DNA of 43,070 nt. Origin: Oscillospiraceae bacterium (GTDB lineage Bacteria; Bacillota; Clostridia; Oscillospirales; Oscillospiraceae). Location of the stretch: contig JAFUGY010000018.1 in assembly GCA_017469115.1 (NCBI GenBank), positions 1 through 43,070 of the forward strand. The letters are read 5' to 3'. Below, piece by piece: positions 6,998 to 14,999 of the stretch. How positions within the stretch are numbered: position 1 is the stretch's first letter; each line of letters opens with the position of its first letter. The notes beneath the pieces were generated by a model, which worked only from the letters and a program-made list of their open reading frames with translations, was not told the origin of the DNA and made no database searches. Made by a program: the position numbers and the translations under genes.

Positions 6998-8059
6998 TTA
7001 GTCGTAGAGGTTCTGGGCGATCTCAGGATCATCCATATTCTCTGCGGTGTACCACTGGCAGCCGGTATCAACATCGGCAACTTCTCCGCCGGTGGCAGCA
7101 TTGTAGCACAGCTCAACAAGTGCAGCGCCCATAGCAACAGGAGCCTGGGTGATTGCGCCGAAGAGCGTTCCGTCGGCAACAGCAGCCTTGATGACAGCAC
7201 CGGAGTCGAAGCCGGCACCAATGATGTCATTCTCGCCCGTGCCAAGAACCTGGAGGTTCTCATTTGCGGAGATGATAGCTTCTGCGGAGTGCTGGTTGGA
7301 GCCGTAGATTGCAATGGTGTCTTCCTTGCTCATGAGGGTGTTGCAGTCGATCAGAGAGAGCTCAGAGGTAACCTGTGCAGGAACGAGCGTCTCGATAATC
7401 ACTTTGCCATTGTCATCGGAGGTGACATTTGCACCGTTCACGTAGGCAGCATCGCCTTCCAGCTTCACAGTGAAGCCATCTGCAGCGCACAGCTCTGCGA
7501 ACTTGTCAATGAATCCGAGGCCGCGGCTCACAACAGAGTCAGACACATTGTCCTGTGCGGAAACACCGATACGAACAGCGCCTTCTGCTGCAGCGATACG
7601 TGCGGAAACTGCTTCATAGACTTTCTCAGCTGCCATAGCACCGGCATTGTAGTTATTCGTAGCAGCATTTGCCCAGATTGCGCCTTCCGGAGCGCCCGGA
7701 ACACCGGAGTCAAAGCCGATGATCGGGATGCCTGCGCTCTGAGCCGTGGCAATGGCATCAAGGCAGGTCTCGGTGGAGAGAGCTGCAAGGCCGATTGCTG
7801 CCGGTTTTGCAGCAATAGCAGAGTTCAGCTGGGACAGCTGTTCATCATAAGCAGATTCATTGGCAGGACCAACAAAGTTGATGGTAACGCCAAGCTCAGC
7901 TGCCTTCTCCTGAGAGCCTTTCAGGACAGCCTGCCAGTACTGATGCTGGAAGCCTTTGGAAACGATTTCGAAATGGAGCGCTTCGCCGTCAGCAAATGCA
8001 ACGGCAGTCATGCTGCACACCAGCATGAGGGCCAGAACTACGGCCAACACTTTTTTCAT
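6998..8059 (-). CDS. Sugar ABC transporter substrate-binding protein (RbsB/PBP type I fold)
   Basis: Extracellular receptor of a CUT2-type sugar importer, 353 residues. It has a signal peptide (KK, a hydrophobic core, and an AFA-D cleavage site near residue 23) but no lipobox Cys at the right place, so it is not an obvious lipoprotein. Features of the RbsB family are present: VSKGFQHQYWQAVLKGSQEKAAELGV, then DEQLSQLNSAIAAKPAAIGLA, PIIGFDSG, and GTGENDIIGAGFDSGAVIKA with IGAITQAP-like end (LFGAITQAPVAMG). AAGGAGG precedes the ATG. A strong promoter of its own lies at 8135-8163, after the permease stop, which explains how the receptor can be made in excess. The ligand is unknown. Confidence 0.92.
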   Translation of the reverse strand: MKKVLAVVLALMLVCSMTAVAFADGEALHFEIVSKGFQHQYWQAVLKGSQEKAAELGVTINFVGPANESAYDEQLSQLNSAIAAKPAAIGLAALSTETCLDAIATAQSAGIPIIGFDSGVPGAPEGAIWANAATNNYNAGAMAAEKVYEAVSARIAAAEGAVRIGVSAQDNVSDSVVSRGLGFIDKFAELCAADGFTVKLEGDAAYVNGANVTSDDNGKVIIETLVPAQVTSELSLIDCNTLMSKEDTIAIYGSNQHSAEAIISANENLQVLGTGENDIIGAGFDSGAVIKAAVADGTLFGAITQAPVAMGAALVELCYNAATGGEVADVDTGCQWYTAENMDDPEIAQNLYD

Positions 8060-8134
8060 GGGGAATCCTCCTTTAAAAAATATGGTTTTTTATGTTCACC
8101 GCGATGCGGCAGACACCTTATAGAGATTATAAAA

Positions 8135-8163
8135 ATTATAGCATTGGTCTTTTTTAAAGTCAA
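8135..8163 (-). promoter_or_regulatory. Sigma-A promoter of the sugar-binding protein gene
   Basis: On the minus strand TTGACT (8163-8158), 17 bases, TATAAT (8140-8135). The leader of about 70 bases holds a small CCGC/GCGG hairpin before the ribosome binding site. Confidence 0.75.
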
Positions 8164-8169
8164 TGTGTT

Positions 8170-9171
8170 TCAGGCTTTTTTTCGGTTTTTCAGAACATCG
8201 ATATAGATCGCAAAAATCAGCACGAGACCTGTAATGATATTCTGCCAGTCCTGCCCAAGGCCGATCTTCGGGAGGCCGTTCTTCAGCAACGTCAAAATAA
8301 GAATGCCCAACAATGTCCCGAAAACACTGCCCACACCGCCTGTCATCGATGTGCCGCCGATGATTGCTCCGCCGATTGCGTCCAGTTCAAGACCTGCACC
8401 GGAGCCCGGTGTAATGGAAGATGTCGTCGCGCAGACATAGGCAATACCAGCAAGCCCGGCAAAGAAACCGGAGATGATATAAGCCGACATCTGATATTTG
8501 ACTACGTTCACCCCAGAGAGACGGGCTGCTTCCTTATTGGAACCGATGGCAATGATATAACGGCCGATCCGTGTCTTGTTCAGGATCAGAGACATGATAA
8601 TCACAGCAAGGAGAATCGGGATGACACCCACGGGAACCGGAGTCTTTTTCCCGCTGGAGTTGAGAACCATCAGTTTGAAGAGATTGCGGAACCAGCCATT
8701 GGGGGAGGAGCGCGCCGGCCAGTTCACAGCTCCGCCGCAGACAACCGAACCGAGCCCTCGCGTAATCAGCATGGTGCAGAGCGTTGCGATAAATGCCGGC
8801 AGATTCATAACCGATACCAGAAATCCGTTCAGCACGCCAAAAACCAGGCCGCATGCAATTGTAACGAGCATGCCTGCCCATGTGGGCAGACCGAGCTTGG
8901 TAATGCAAAAGCCGCCGATCAGCGCATAGCAAACCATACCGGTTCCGACCGAAAGGTCATTGCCTCCTGAAATCAGACAGAAGGTGACACCGATCGCAAT
9001 AAAACAGAAGTAATAGAAGGAGTCCAGCAGCGTGACCACTGTGGAGAACTTGCGGAAGTCACGGCTGAAAATGCTGAACACCGCAGCCAGAACGATAACG
9101 ACCGCGAGCACAACAATCCTTTGAAGGTCAAATTTACGGGAAGAGTTTCCACTCAATCTTGTGTTTTGCAT
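8170..9171 (-). CDS. Sugar ABC transporter permease, RbsC type (second of two)
   Basis: Integral membrane subunit, 333 residues, with about eight to ten hydrophobic segments. Family signs: LISGGNDLSVGTGM after the second helix, the EAA-like cytoplasmic loop with IGRYIIAIGSNKEAARLSGVNV, GGAIIGGTSMTGGVGSVFGTLLG, and the C-terminal GLGQDWQNIITGLVLIFAIYIDV. AGGAGG precedes the ATG. It is 17 bases downstream of a paralogous permease, and the two probably form a heterodimer, as the upstream ATPase is a single two-domain protein. The RbsC family normally uses a homodimer, so two genes are less common but known in Clostridia. Confidence 0.92.
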   Translation of the reverse strand: MQNTRLSGNSSRKFDLQRIVVLAVVIVLAAVFSIFSRDFRKFSTVVTLLDSFYYFCFIAIGVTFCLISGGNDLSVGTGMVCYALIGGFCITKLGLPTWAGMLVTIACGLVFGVLNGFLVSVMNLPAFIATLCTMLITRGLGSVVCGGAVNWPARSSPNGWFRNLFKLMVLNSSGKKTPVPVGVIPILLAVIIMSLILNKTRIGRYIIAIGSNKEAARLSGVNVVKYQMSAYIISGFFAGLAGIAYVCATTSSITPGSGAGLELDAIGGAIIGGTSMTGGVGSVFGTLLGILILTLLKNGLPKIGLGQDWQNIITGLVLIFAIYIDVLKNRKKA

Positions 9172-9188
9172 GAGCTACCTCCTGATCG

Positions 9189-10160
9189 TTACCGGCGCCG
9201 CTGGCTGCTGCGGATATCCGCATATACCGCCAGCGCAACGATAATACCGGTAATAATATACTGCCAGTCGGGGCTGAATTTCATTGCGTTAATGCCGACA
9301 CGAAGCAGCGCGATAATCAAAATGCCGATCAGGCTGCCGCTTACAGAGGCGACACCACCCGCCATGGATGTACCGCCCATCACACAGGCTGCAATGGCAT
9401 TGTTGTTAAATGCATCGCCGCCGGCAGTCGTCACCTTCGTGTTCACACCAACATACATGACCGCTGCAATCCCTGCCAGCGTTCCGCAGATGATATAGGC
9501 AAGCGCCTCCCATTTGCGGGTGTCAACACCTGACAGGCGTACAGCCTCCCGGTTGGATCCGATACAAAGGATATAGCGTCCGATCCGGGTTCGGTTGAGA
9601 ATGATTGAACATACAATTGCAAAGAACAGCAGGATAATCAGACCTGTGGGAATCCCGTTCACATTGATCAGTTTTCGATACCAGTCATTGGCGGAGCCCG
9701 TGCTGGGCCAGCTGACTCCGGCGGATTTTGTTGCGAGAGAACCAATTCCCTGGGCAATGCGCATGGATGCCATGGAAGAGATAAAGGACGGAAGCTTCAT
9801 GTAGGCAACCATGATGCCATTCAAGATGCCAAAGATCAAACCGACGAGAATGCTGATAAGCAGACAAAGCCACAAAGGCAGACCGCCCACCACCAACAGC
9901 TGGCCTGCCACCAGCGCTGCACAATACATCACCGGACCAATTGAAAAATCAATGCCGCCGGTTGCGATTACGAACATGACACCGATGGTCAAAAAACCCA
10001 TAAAGTCGACACTGTTCAACACATTCTGAATATCAACCGAACCAAGAATGCGCCCGCTGAACAAAGAGAACAGCAGATACAGCGCTATCAGAACCGCAAC
10101 CAGAATAATTCTGTTGAATCCGAGTGTCTTGACGAGGGGATTGCTTTTGAATTTTTCCAT
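9189..10160 (-). CDS. Sugar ABC transporter permease, RbsC type (first of two)
   Basis: Integral membrane subunit, 323 residues, paralogue of the next gene downstream. It shows GGIDFSIGPVM, the cytoplasmic loop IGRYILCIGSNREAVRLSGVDTRKWEA, ACVMGGTSMAGGVASVSGSLIG and the end KFSPDWQYIITGIIVALAVYADI. The positions line up with those of its neighbour, so the pair arose by duplication and then diverged in the periplasmic loops. AGGAGG lies 9 bases before the ATG; the ATPase gene ends 15 bases upstream. It should form the translocation pore with the second permease. Confidence 0.92.
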   Translation of the reverse strand: MEKFKSNPLVKTLGFNRIILVAVLIALYLLFSLFSGRILGSVDIQNVLNSVDFMGFLTIGVMFVIATGGIDFSIGPVMYCAALVAGQLLVVGGLPLWLCLLISILVGLIFGILNGIMVAYMKLPSFISSMASMRIAQGIGSLATKSAGVSWPSTGSANDWYRKLINVNGIPTGLIILLFFAIVCSIILNRTRIGRYILCIGSNREAVRLSGVDTRKWEALAYIICGTLAGIAAVMYVGVNTKVTTAGGDAFNNNAIAACVMGGTSMAGGVASVSGSLIGILIIALLRVGINAMKFSPDWQYIITGIIVALAVYADIRSSQRRR

Positions 10161-10175
10161 ATTCTCGTCCTCCTG

Positions 10176-11666
10176 TTATCTCAGTGTCGCAGCGTGCATG
10201 ATCTTTTCCTGCGTCGCGTCGGCAATGTCAATCTCTGCAGTCTTACGGCCTTCGCACATCACAATGATGCGGTCGCTCATACGAAGCACTTCGGGCATTT
10301 CGGAGGAGATCATAATAATGGATTTTCCTTCCGCTGCCAGCTCCGACATCAGATGATAAATCTCACTTTTTGCACCGACGTCGATACCTCGTGTAGGCTC
10401 ATCAAATATCAGAATATCACAGTTGCGAACAAGCCATTTGGCAATAACCACTTTTTGCTGGTTTCCGCCGGAGAGATTGATCACCAGTTGATCGATGCCG
10501 GGCGTCTTTGTACGAAGCCGATCCACATATTTCTGTGTAGCATCCCGCTCCTTCTTCCGATCGATCAGGCGCCCTTTTACAAAATCTTCCAGGCTGGCAA
10601 GGGTTGAATTCTCTGCAATGGTCTTCCCGACAACAATGCCGTACCGCTTGCGGTCTTCCGATAGGTAACCAATACCATGCTTCACAGCATCCTGCGGGCT
10701 GTTGATCTCTACTTTTTCGCCATTGACATAGATATCGCCGCTCTCTTTCGGGTCGGCACCGAAGATTGCACGCGCCGTCTCCGTGCGGCCGGCACCCATC
10801 AGACCGGAGAATCCGAGAATTTCACCTTTCCGGAGTTCAAAGCTGACATCCTGCACCAGCTTCCCTGCATTCAGGTGATCTACCTTCAGCACAACAGGGG
10901 CATCCGGGGCAACCATACTGTGCGTTTTCGGCTCTTCATAGATGACTCGACCGACCATCATGTTGACGATGTCGTCCTTGGTGCAGTCTTTGGTGATCAG
11001 CGTTCCGACATACGAGCCGTCACGCATCACCGTGACGCGGTCTGTGATGACCTTGATTTCATCCATGCGATGGGAAATATAAACAATACCCATCTGCTTT
11101 GCCCGTAAATCACGGATAATTTTGAAGAGTTCCTCGATTTCAGCCTCTGTCAGTGCTGCGGAGGGTTCATCGAAAATAATAACTTTTGCCTCATGCGAAA
11201 TTGCTTTGGCAATCTCACACATCTGCTGCTTCCCGACCGTAAGATTTCCCATCTTTTCTGCCGGATTGATATCGATGCCCAACTGATCGAACAGTTTTTT
11301 TGCTTCGAGATTCATGCGCGCATCATCAATGAGGAACCCCTTCATATACTCGCGGCCGATGAAGATGTTCTGCGCCACCGTAAGATGGTTCATCATGTTC
11401 AATTCCTGATGCACAATAACGATGCCGGCTTCCTGCGCTTCACGAGGATTCTGGAATTCTACCTCTCTCCCCTCGTAAGTGATCGTTCCGGAATCTTTGG
11501 AATAGATCCCGGTGAGCACTTTCATCAGCGTAGATTTTCCCGCGCCGTTTTCTCCCATCAGAGCATGAACTTCGCCCCTGCATACCTCCAGATCAACATG
11601 ATCCAATGCGTGTACGCCGGGAAAGGACTTGTCAATGCCCTTCATTGTAAGAATTACTTCTCCCAC
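10176..11666 (-). CDS. Sugar ABC transporter ATP-binding protein, RbsA/MglA type
   Basis: Two fused ATPase domains in 496 residues, the usual length for CUT2 importers. The N-terminal half has Walker A GENGAGKST (about 38-46), a VGKQQMCEIAKA signature variant and VIIFDEPSAAL as Walker B. The C-terminal half has the degenerate Walker A GLMGAGRTE, the signature LSGGNQQKVVIAKW and ILIFDEPTRGIDVGAK. Thus the second nucleotide site is expected to be weak or inactive, as in RbsA. The start is GTG (11664-11666) with GGAG 8 bases before it. It lies between the unknown 203-residue gene and the permeases, with short gaps, in one transcript. Confidence 0.94.
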   Translation of the reverse strand: MGEVILTMKGIDKSFPGVHALDHVDLEVCRGEVHALMGENGAGKSTLMKVLTGIYSKDSGTITYEGREVEFQNPREAQEAGIVIVHQELNMMNHLTVAQNIFIGREYMKGFLIDDARMNLEAKKLFDQLGIDINPAEKMGNLTVGKQQMCEIAKAISHEAKVIIFDEPSAALTEAEIEELFKIIRDLRAKQMGIVYISHRMDEIKVITDRVTVMRDGSYVGTLITKDCTKDDIVNMMVGRVIYEEPKTHSMVAPDAPVVLKVDHLNAGKLVQDVSFELRKGEILGFSGLMGAGRTETARAIFGADPKESGDIYVNGEKVEINSPQDAVKHGIGYLSEDRKRYGIVVGKTIAENSTLASLEDFVKGRLIDRKKERDATQKYVDRLRTKTPGIDQLVINLSGGNQQKVVIAKWLVRNCDILIFDEPTRGIDVGAKSEIYHLMSELAAEGKSIIMISSEMPEVLRMSDRIIVMCEGRKTAEIDIADATQEKIMHAATLR

Positions 11667-11727
11667 GACGTTTTCTCCATTTCTATTCTATGCTTTTTGC
11701 TTTTGTATTCCAAAACAAATCAGTAAC

Positions 11728-12339
11728 TTATTTTGCCTTTTTGGATGATTTCTCTTCATATTTCTTCAGGCGTTCAGCCCCGTTGGCATCAGCCTGCAAA
11801 TAGGCGTCCAGCACTGCCTGATTCCAGATCCGCATCCTTTCTTCCGAACCGGTACGTTGCGCCAAGCCGCGAGTGATCTGCCAGGCATCCCGACACATAC
11901 GGTCCAAACGGCCTTCACTGCCGGACTGAATCAGCCCGAACAGGGAGCGATTGTAACCTGACGTTTCACAGGTTTTAAAATACCTCGCAGCGGCATTGCG
12001 AAGCTCCCAATAGAGGGCCTTTTCACCTGCTTCCCCATACTGAGAAGCTTCGTCGTAAAGCATGATTTGGAATGCCTTTTCGACTTCGCCGATGGCATTA
12101 CGCCGAAAGAAGTTTGCAATATGATATGTCTGAATCAGGCTTACACATTGAAACAAAAAAGTATCCACTTCATGCCCCGGCCGTGCAGGGTCGGTATGCC
12201 GGGCAGCAAAAATCCGCTCACGGAAGGCATTTGCACCATCATCAGGCTCTGAAGCTTTCAGTTCCTCGTACAGCCGTTTACGCTCTCCGGGATTCAGCTC
12301 CTGATAATACAGATTCCATTTCGCACTTTGTTCATACAT
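11728..12339 (-). CDS. Uncharacterised helical protein heading the sugar transporter operon
   Basis: A soluble 203-residue protein that I cannot assign to a named family. It is predicted to be nearly all helix, begins MYEQSAKWNLYYQELNPGERKRLYEEL, and has WELRNAAARYFKTCETSGYNRSLFGL in the middle, with a conserved-looking YNRSLFGL/ DAWQITRGL pattern, and a Lys-rich tail (EKSSKKAK). It has no membrane segment or signal. GGAG lies 8 or so bases before the ATG, and it is the first gene after a promoter with a palindrome on its start site. Its position ahead of the ATPase suggests a role linked to uptake or its control; it could be a cytoplasmic adaptor. No catalytic motif is seen. Confidence 0.7.
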   Translation of the reverse strand: MYEQSAKWNLYYQELNPGERKRLYEELKASEPDDGANAFRERIFAARHTDPARPGHEVDTFLFQCVSLIQTYHIANFFRRNAIGEVEKAFQIMLYDEASQYGEAGEKALYWELRNAAARYFKTCETSGYNRSLFGLIQSGSEGRLDRMCRDAWQITRGLAQRTGSEERMRIWNQAVLDAYLQADANGAERLKKYEEKSSKKAK

Positions 12340-12368
12340 GTCATATACTCTCCGTAGGGATTCAACCG

Positions 12369-12387
12369 ATCCCGCTGCTTGCGGGAT
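12369..12387 (-). other. Leader hairpin upstream of the transporter operon
   Basis: ATCCCGC (12369-12375) and GCGGGAT (12381-12387) form a perfect 7-bp stem with a 5-base loop in the roughly 185-base leader. There is no T-run, so it is not a terminator on its own; it may protect the 5' end or affect translation. Confidence 0.4.
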
Positions 12388-12502
12388 GTATCAAAAATAC
12401 TCGTTCACGTTATCCTTTGCTTATTGCATTTTAGGGACTCCAAAAAAGGCAGCGCACCACAGAAGAATAAGGAAAAGCATTTCGTCAGCGAGTATTTATA
12501 TC

Positions 12503-12522
12503 AAATTTCATATGTGAAATTT
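12503..12522. promoter_or_regulatory. Palindromic operator candidate at the transporter operon start site
   Basis: AAATTTCA (12503-12510) and TGAAATTT (12515-12522) are exact inverted repeats with a 4-base spacer. The element covers about +1 to +20 relative to the promoter at 12530-12558, the classic place for a repressor. The regulator is not encoded nearby. Confidence 0.55.
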
Positions 12523-12529
12523 CCCAATT

Positions 12530-12558
12530 ATTATATCCTAAAACTTTGGGAAACACAA
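12530..12558 (-). promoter_or_regulatory. Promoter of the 11728-12339/ABC transporter operon
   Basis: On the minus strand TTGTGT (12558-12553), 17 bases, TATAAT (12535-12530). It lies between the stop of the KbaZ-like gene and the 203-residue gene. Confidence 0.6.
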
Positions 12559-12582
12559 CTGTTTTTTAGGCATTATTACCAT

Positions 12583-13911
12583 TTATCGGTAAAACACATC
12601 TCCGATCATATAGTTCAGTTTCGTGGCATAATTATAATCTTCCACGAGATGCACGACACAGTCTTCCGCCAAATCCTTCGGATCCGTACTCAAAATACCG
12701 TCACGTACTTTCAGATATTGCTGCGGCATATATTGCCTGAGCATGCTCAGAGGAATTTTAACCGAACTCAGATTGGCAAACAGCTTTTCAATTGCGTCCG
12801 TTATCTCCGGCTGTGCAAAATAGTATCTGCATCGATCCGAAAAACTGTAAGCACGCTTGAGTTTCAGCTCTTTCTTTGTGCCGTGATAATGTTTTTGCCA
12901 GTTGGCCGGATCTTTCAACATGACTTCTTCGAGCACTTCGATAAAATGGGCCTGTTTTTCCTCAGGAATAAGAAGCTTTTCCATCATGGAAAGAGCAAAA
13001 AGACCTTCCCGAAGTGAAAATGTGAGGGCCGGGCCGACTTTGAGAATTGCGATACCGTCTTCCACCATCCAGCGAAGCCCTTCGGGGGACTGATAATCCG
13101 TTGAATGTCCCTCCAGCACGATCTCCGGATGCGTTTTCATATACGTTGTCAGTTTTAACGCATTCTCGCGATTATAATGGAAAATATCTTCATCCCCGAA
13201 CTCCACGCCCGGCTGCACTACGATACCGATAATATTATGGAATGCATCATGAATGCCCTGCTTTTCAAACTGCTCCCGGTACGCCTGAAGAGTGTGTTCC
13301 ACCGCCTCCGGTTTTGTGACAGAGATGCTGTCTTCCGCTTCCTGGGCACCTCCCGGAATCGGAACTTCAGACCCGATAATAAAGGCCGGTCGTTCTTCCC
13401 GTGGATTCTTCGCTAAAAGCTCCTGATATGCCTCTTCACAGGCTTTATAGAGAATGGCTCCTCGTCTGGCGATGGTTTCATCCGTCAGCGGTTCCTCTCT
13501 CGAATCATCAGCCACCCGCATGCTGGTATCCAGATGGATCTTTTTAAAACCGGCTGAGACAAACAGCTTTACCAGCTCAACCGACTTTGCCATTGCTGAA
13601 GATTCCGGTTCCTTCTGCCAGGTAAGGGGGCCTAAATGGTCACCACCCAAAATAATGCGGTCTCTGTCAAACCCGACCTGATCTGCAATACGATATACAA
13701 AATCCCGAAAATCTGCCGGTTTCATTCCTGTATAACCGCCGTACTGATTCACCTGATTTGCGGTCGCCTCAATCAGGACACAATCATCAAAGCGCAGAGC
13801 CTGTTTCAGGCATGCTTCAATCACCAGCCCGTTTGCTGTGCAGAAAGACGGAATTCCTGCAAATTTCAAACCGTTCTGCCTGTTTTTCAGCATTCTTCTT
13901 AATGCATCCAT
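12583..13911 (-). CDS. kbaZ: GatZ/KbaZ-family protein (tagatose-bisphosphate aldolase non-catalytic subunit or sugar-phosphate 4-epimerase)
   Basis: A 442-residue protein of the PF08013 family, with the typical segments GIPSFCTANGLVIEACL near the start, VLIEATANQVNQYGGYTGM, IILGGDHLGP, KKIHLDTSM and FEGHSTDYQ-like VLEGHSTDYQSPE. In enterobacteria GatZ/KbaZ stabilise the class II aldolases GatY/KbaY; other members of the family act as 4-epimerases on tagatose or fructose phosphates and on tagaturonate. No GatY/KbaY gene lies in the window, which makes an epimerase role as likely as an aldolase partner. It is the last gene of the kinase/reductase unit, 43 bases after the aldo/keto reductase gene. 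The ribosome binding site is weak (GGAT 6 bases before the ATG). Confidence 0.88.
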   Translation of the reverse strand: MDALRRMLKNRQNGLKFAGIPSFCTANGLVIEACLKQALRFDDCVLIEATANQVNQYGGYTGMKPADFRDFVYRIADQVGFDRDRIILGGDHLGPLTWQKEPESSAMAKSVELVKLFVSAGFKKIHLDTSMRVADDSREEPLTDETIARRGAILYKACEEAYQELLAKNPREERPAFIIGSEVPIPGGAQEAEDSISVTKPEAVEHTLQAYREQFEKQGIHDAFHNIIGIVVQPGVEFGDEDIFHYNRENALKLTTYMKTHPEIVLEGHSTDYQSPEGLRWMVEDGIAILKVGPALTFSLREGLFALSMMEKLLIPEEKQAHFIEVLEEVMLKDPANWQKHYHGTKKELKLKRAYSFSDRCRYYFAQPEITDAIEKLFANLSSVKIPLSMLRQYMPQQYLKVRDGILSTDPKDLAEDCVVHLVEDYNYATKLNYMIGDVFYR

Positions 13912-13954
13912 AGTCTATCCGAATTCTGTTTTCCTTTCTCTTCATTGTTGCCGT

Positions 13955-14965
13955 TTACACGGCATCCGGGCAGTCAACAATGACTCTCTCTTCATCCCAG
14001 AGATCATGCCAGTCATTTGCACCCGGCCACAGGAAGACCTGCCCCTTGACAAGCCTGTTATTCCGCTCAAGGGTTGCAATCGTTGCCATTTCTTCCGCCG
14101 ACAGAGGCTCTGTCACGGTGCATTCGAGATTCCCTTCATAATTGTGCACAGAGAACGGGATCGGCAGCTGGCCCCGTTGAATGGCCCATTTCAGGCAAAT
14201 GGTTGCCGGATGCACGTTATGGGCTTTCGCAATCGCAACAAGTTCCGGCATTTTCATGTCTTCTATATCGGTTGCAACGATATCCCGCTCCGGTCTTCTC
14301 GGCGAACCGAGCGGCATAAAACCGACGGGCTGAATATCGTGTTCTACCAGATAATCAAACAGCTCCTGCTGCTGGAAGCAGGGATGGAGTTCCGTTTCAC
14401 AAAGCACCGGTTTGATTTCAAACTTGTCGATAACCTGTTCCAGTTTCGGAATGGTCAGGTTGGAGATTCCGATGGCTCTCACCTTTCCTTTTCTGACCAG
14501 CGCTTCAATCTGGCGATAGGTGTCCATAAACTCCGCCACAGAGAACGGCTTGGAATCAGGATTTCTGGAATCGACATCGCAGCCGGGTGCGTGATAATTG
14601 GGGAACGGCCAGTGAATGAAAAGAATATCCAGATAATCACACTGCAGATCCGCAATGCTCTTATCACAGGACTCCTCCACTCGGCGGTGCATGTCATTCC
14701 AGACCTTGGTCATAATGAACAGGTCTTCTCTTTTTACTACGCCGCTCTTAAATGCTTCATGAAAAACCTCCCCGATCTCCTTTTCGTTGCCGTAGCAGGC
14801 AGCACAGTCAATCAGCCGGTAGCCGCAGCGGATTGCTCCGCCCACAGCCGTTGCCACATCGGCAGCCGACACTCTGTCGGAGCCGAACGTCCCAAGGCCG
14901 ATGCAGGGAATCTCCATCCCGTTGTTCAGCGCAATCTTGGGAACATTTTCAGGTTTCAGGCCCAT
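13955..14965 (-). CDS. Aldo/keto reductase
   Basis: NADPH-dependent carbonyl reductase/polyol dehydrogenase, 336 residues, (beta/alpha)8 barrel. It shows the signature GYRLIDCAACYGNEKEIG with catalytic Asp and Tyr, the lysine in FIMTKVWND, the histidine in DILFIHWP, the motif IGISNLTIPKLEQV and the NADP-binding end around PFSVHNYEGN. An extra loop with HAPGCDVDSRNPDS follows the His. The substrate is probably a sugar, ketose or sugar alcohol, given the kinases on both sides. AGGAGG stands before the ATG, and the FGGY kinase ends 34 bases upstream. Confidence 0.9.
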   Translation of the reverse strand: MGLKPENVPKIALNNGMEIPCIGLGTFGSDRVSAADVATAVGGAIRCGYRLIDCAACYGNEKEIGEVFHEAFKSGVVKREDLFIMTKVWNDMHRRVEESCDKSIADLQCDYLDILFIHWPFPNYHAPGCDVDSRNPDSKPFSVAEFMDTYRQIEALVRKGKVRAIGISNLTIPKLEQVIDKFEIKPVLCETELHPCFQQQELFDYLVEHDIQPVGFMPLGSPRRPERDIVATDIEDMKMPELVAIAKAHNVHPATICLKWAIQRGQLPIPFSVHNYEGNLECTVTEPLSAEEMATIATLERNNRLVKGQVFLWPGANDWHDLWDEERVIVDCPDAV

Positions 14966-14999
14966 TTTGATTTCCTCCTAAATGTATATAAAGTGTTTA

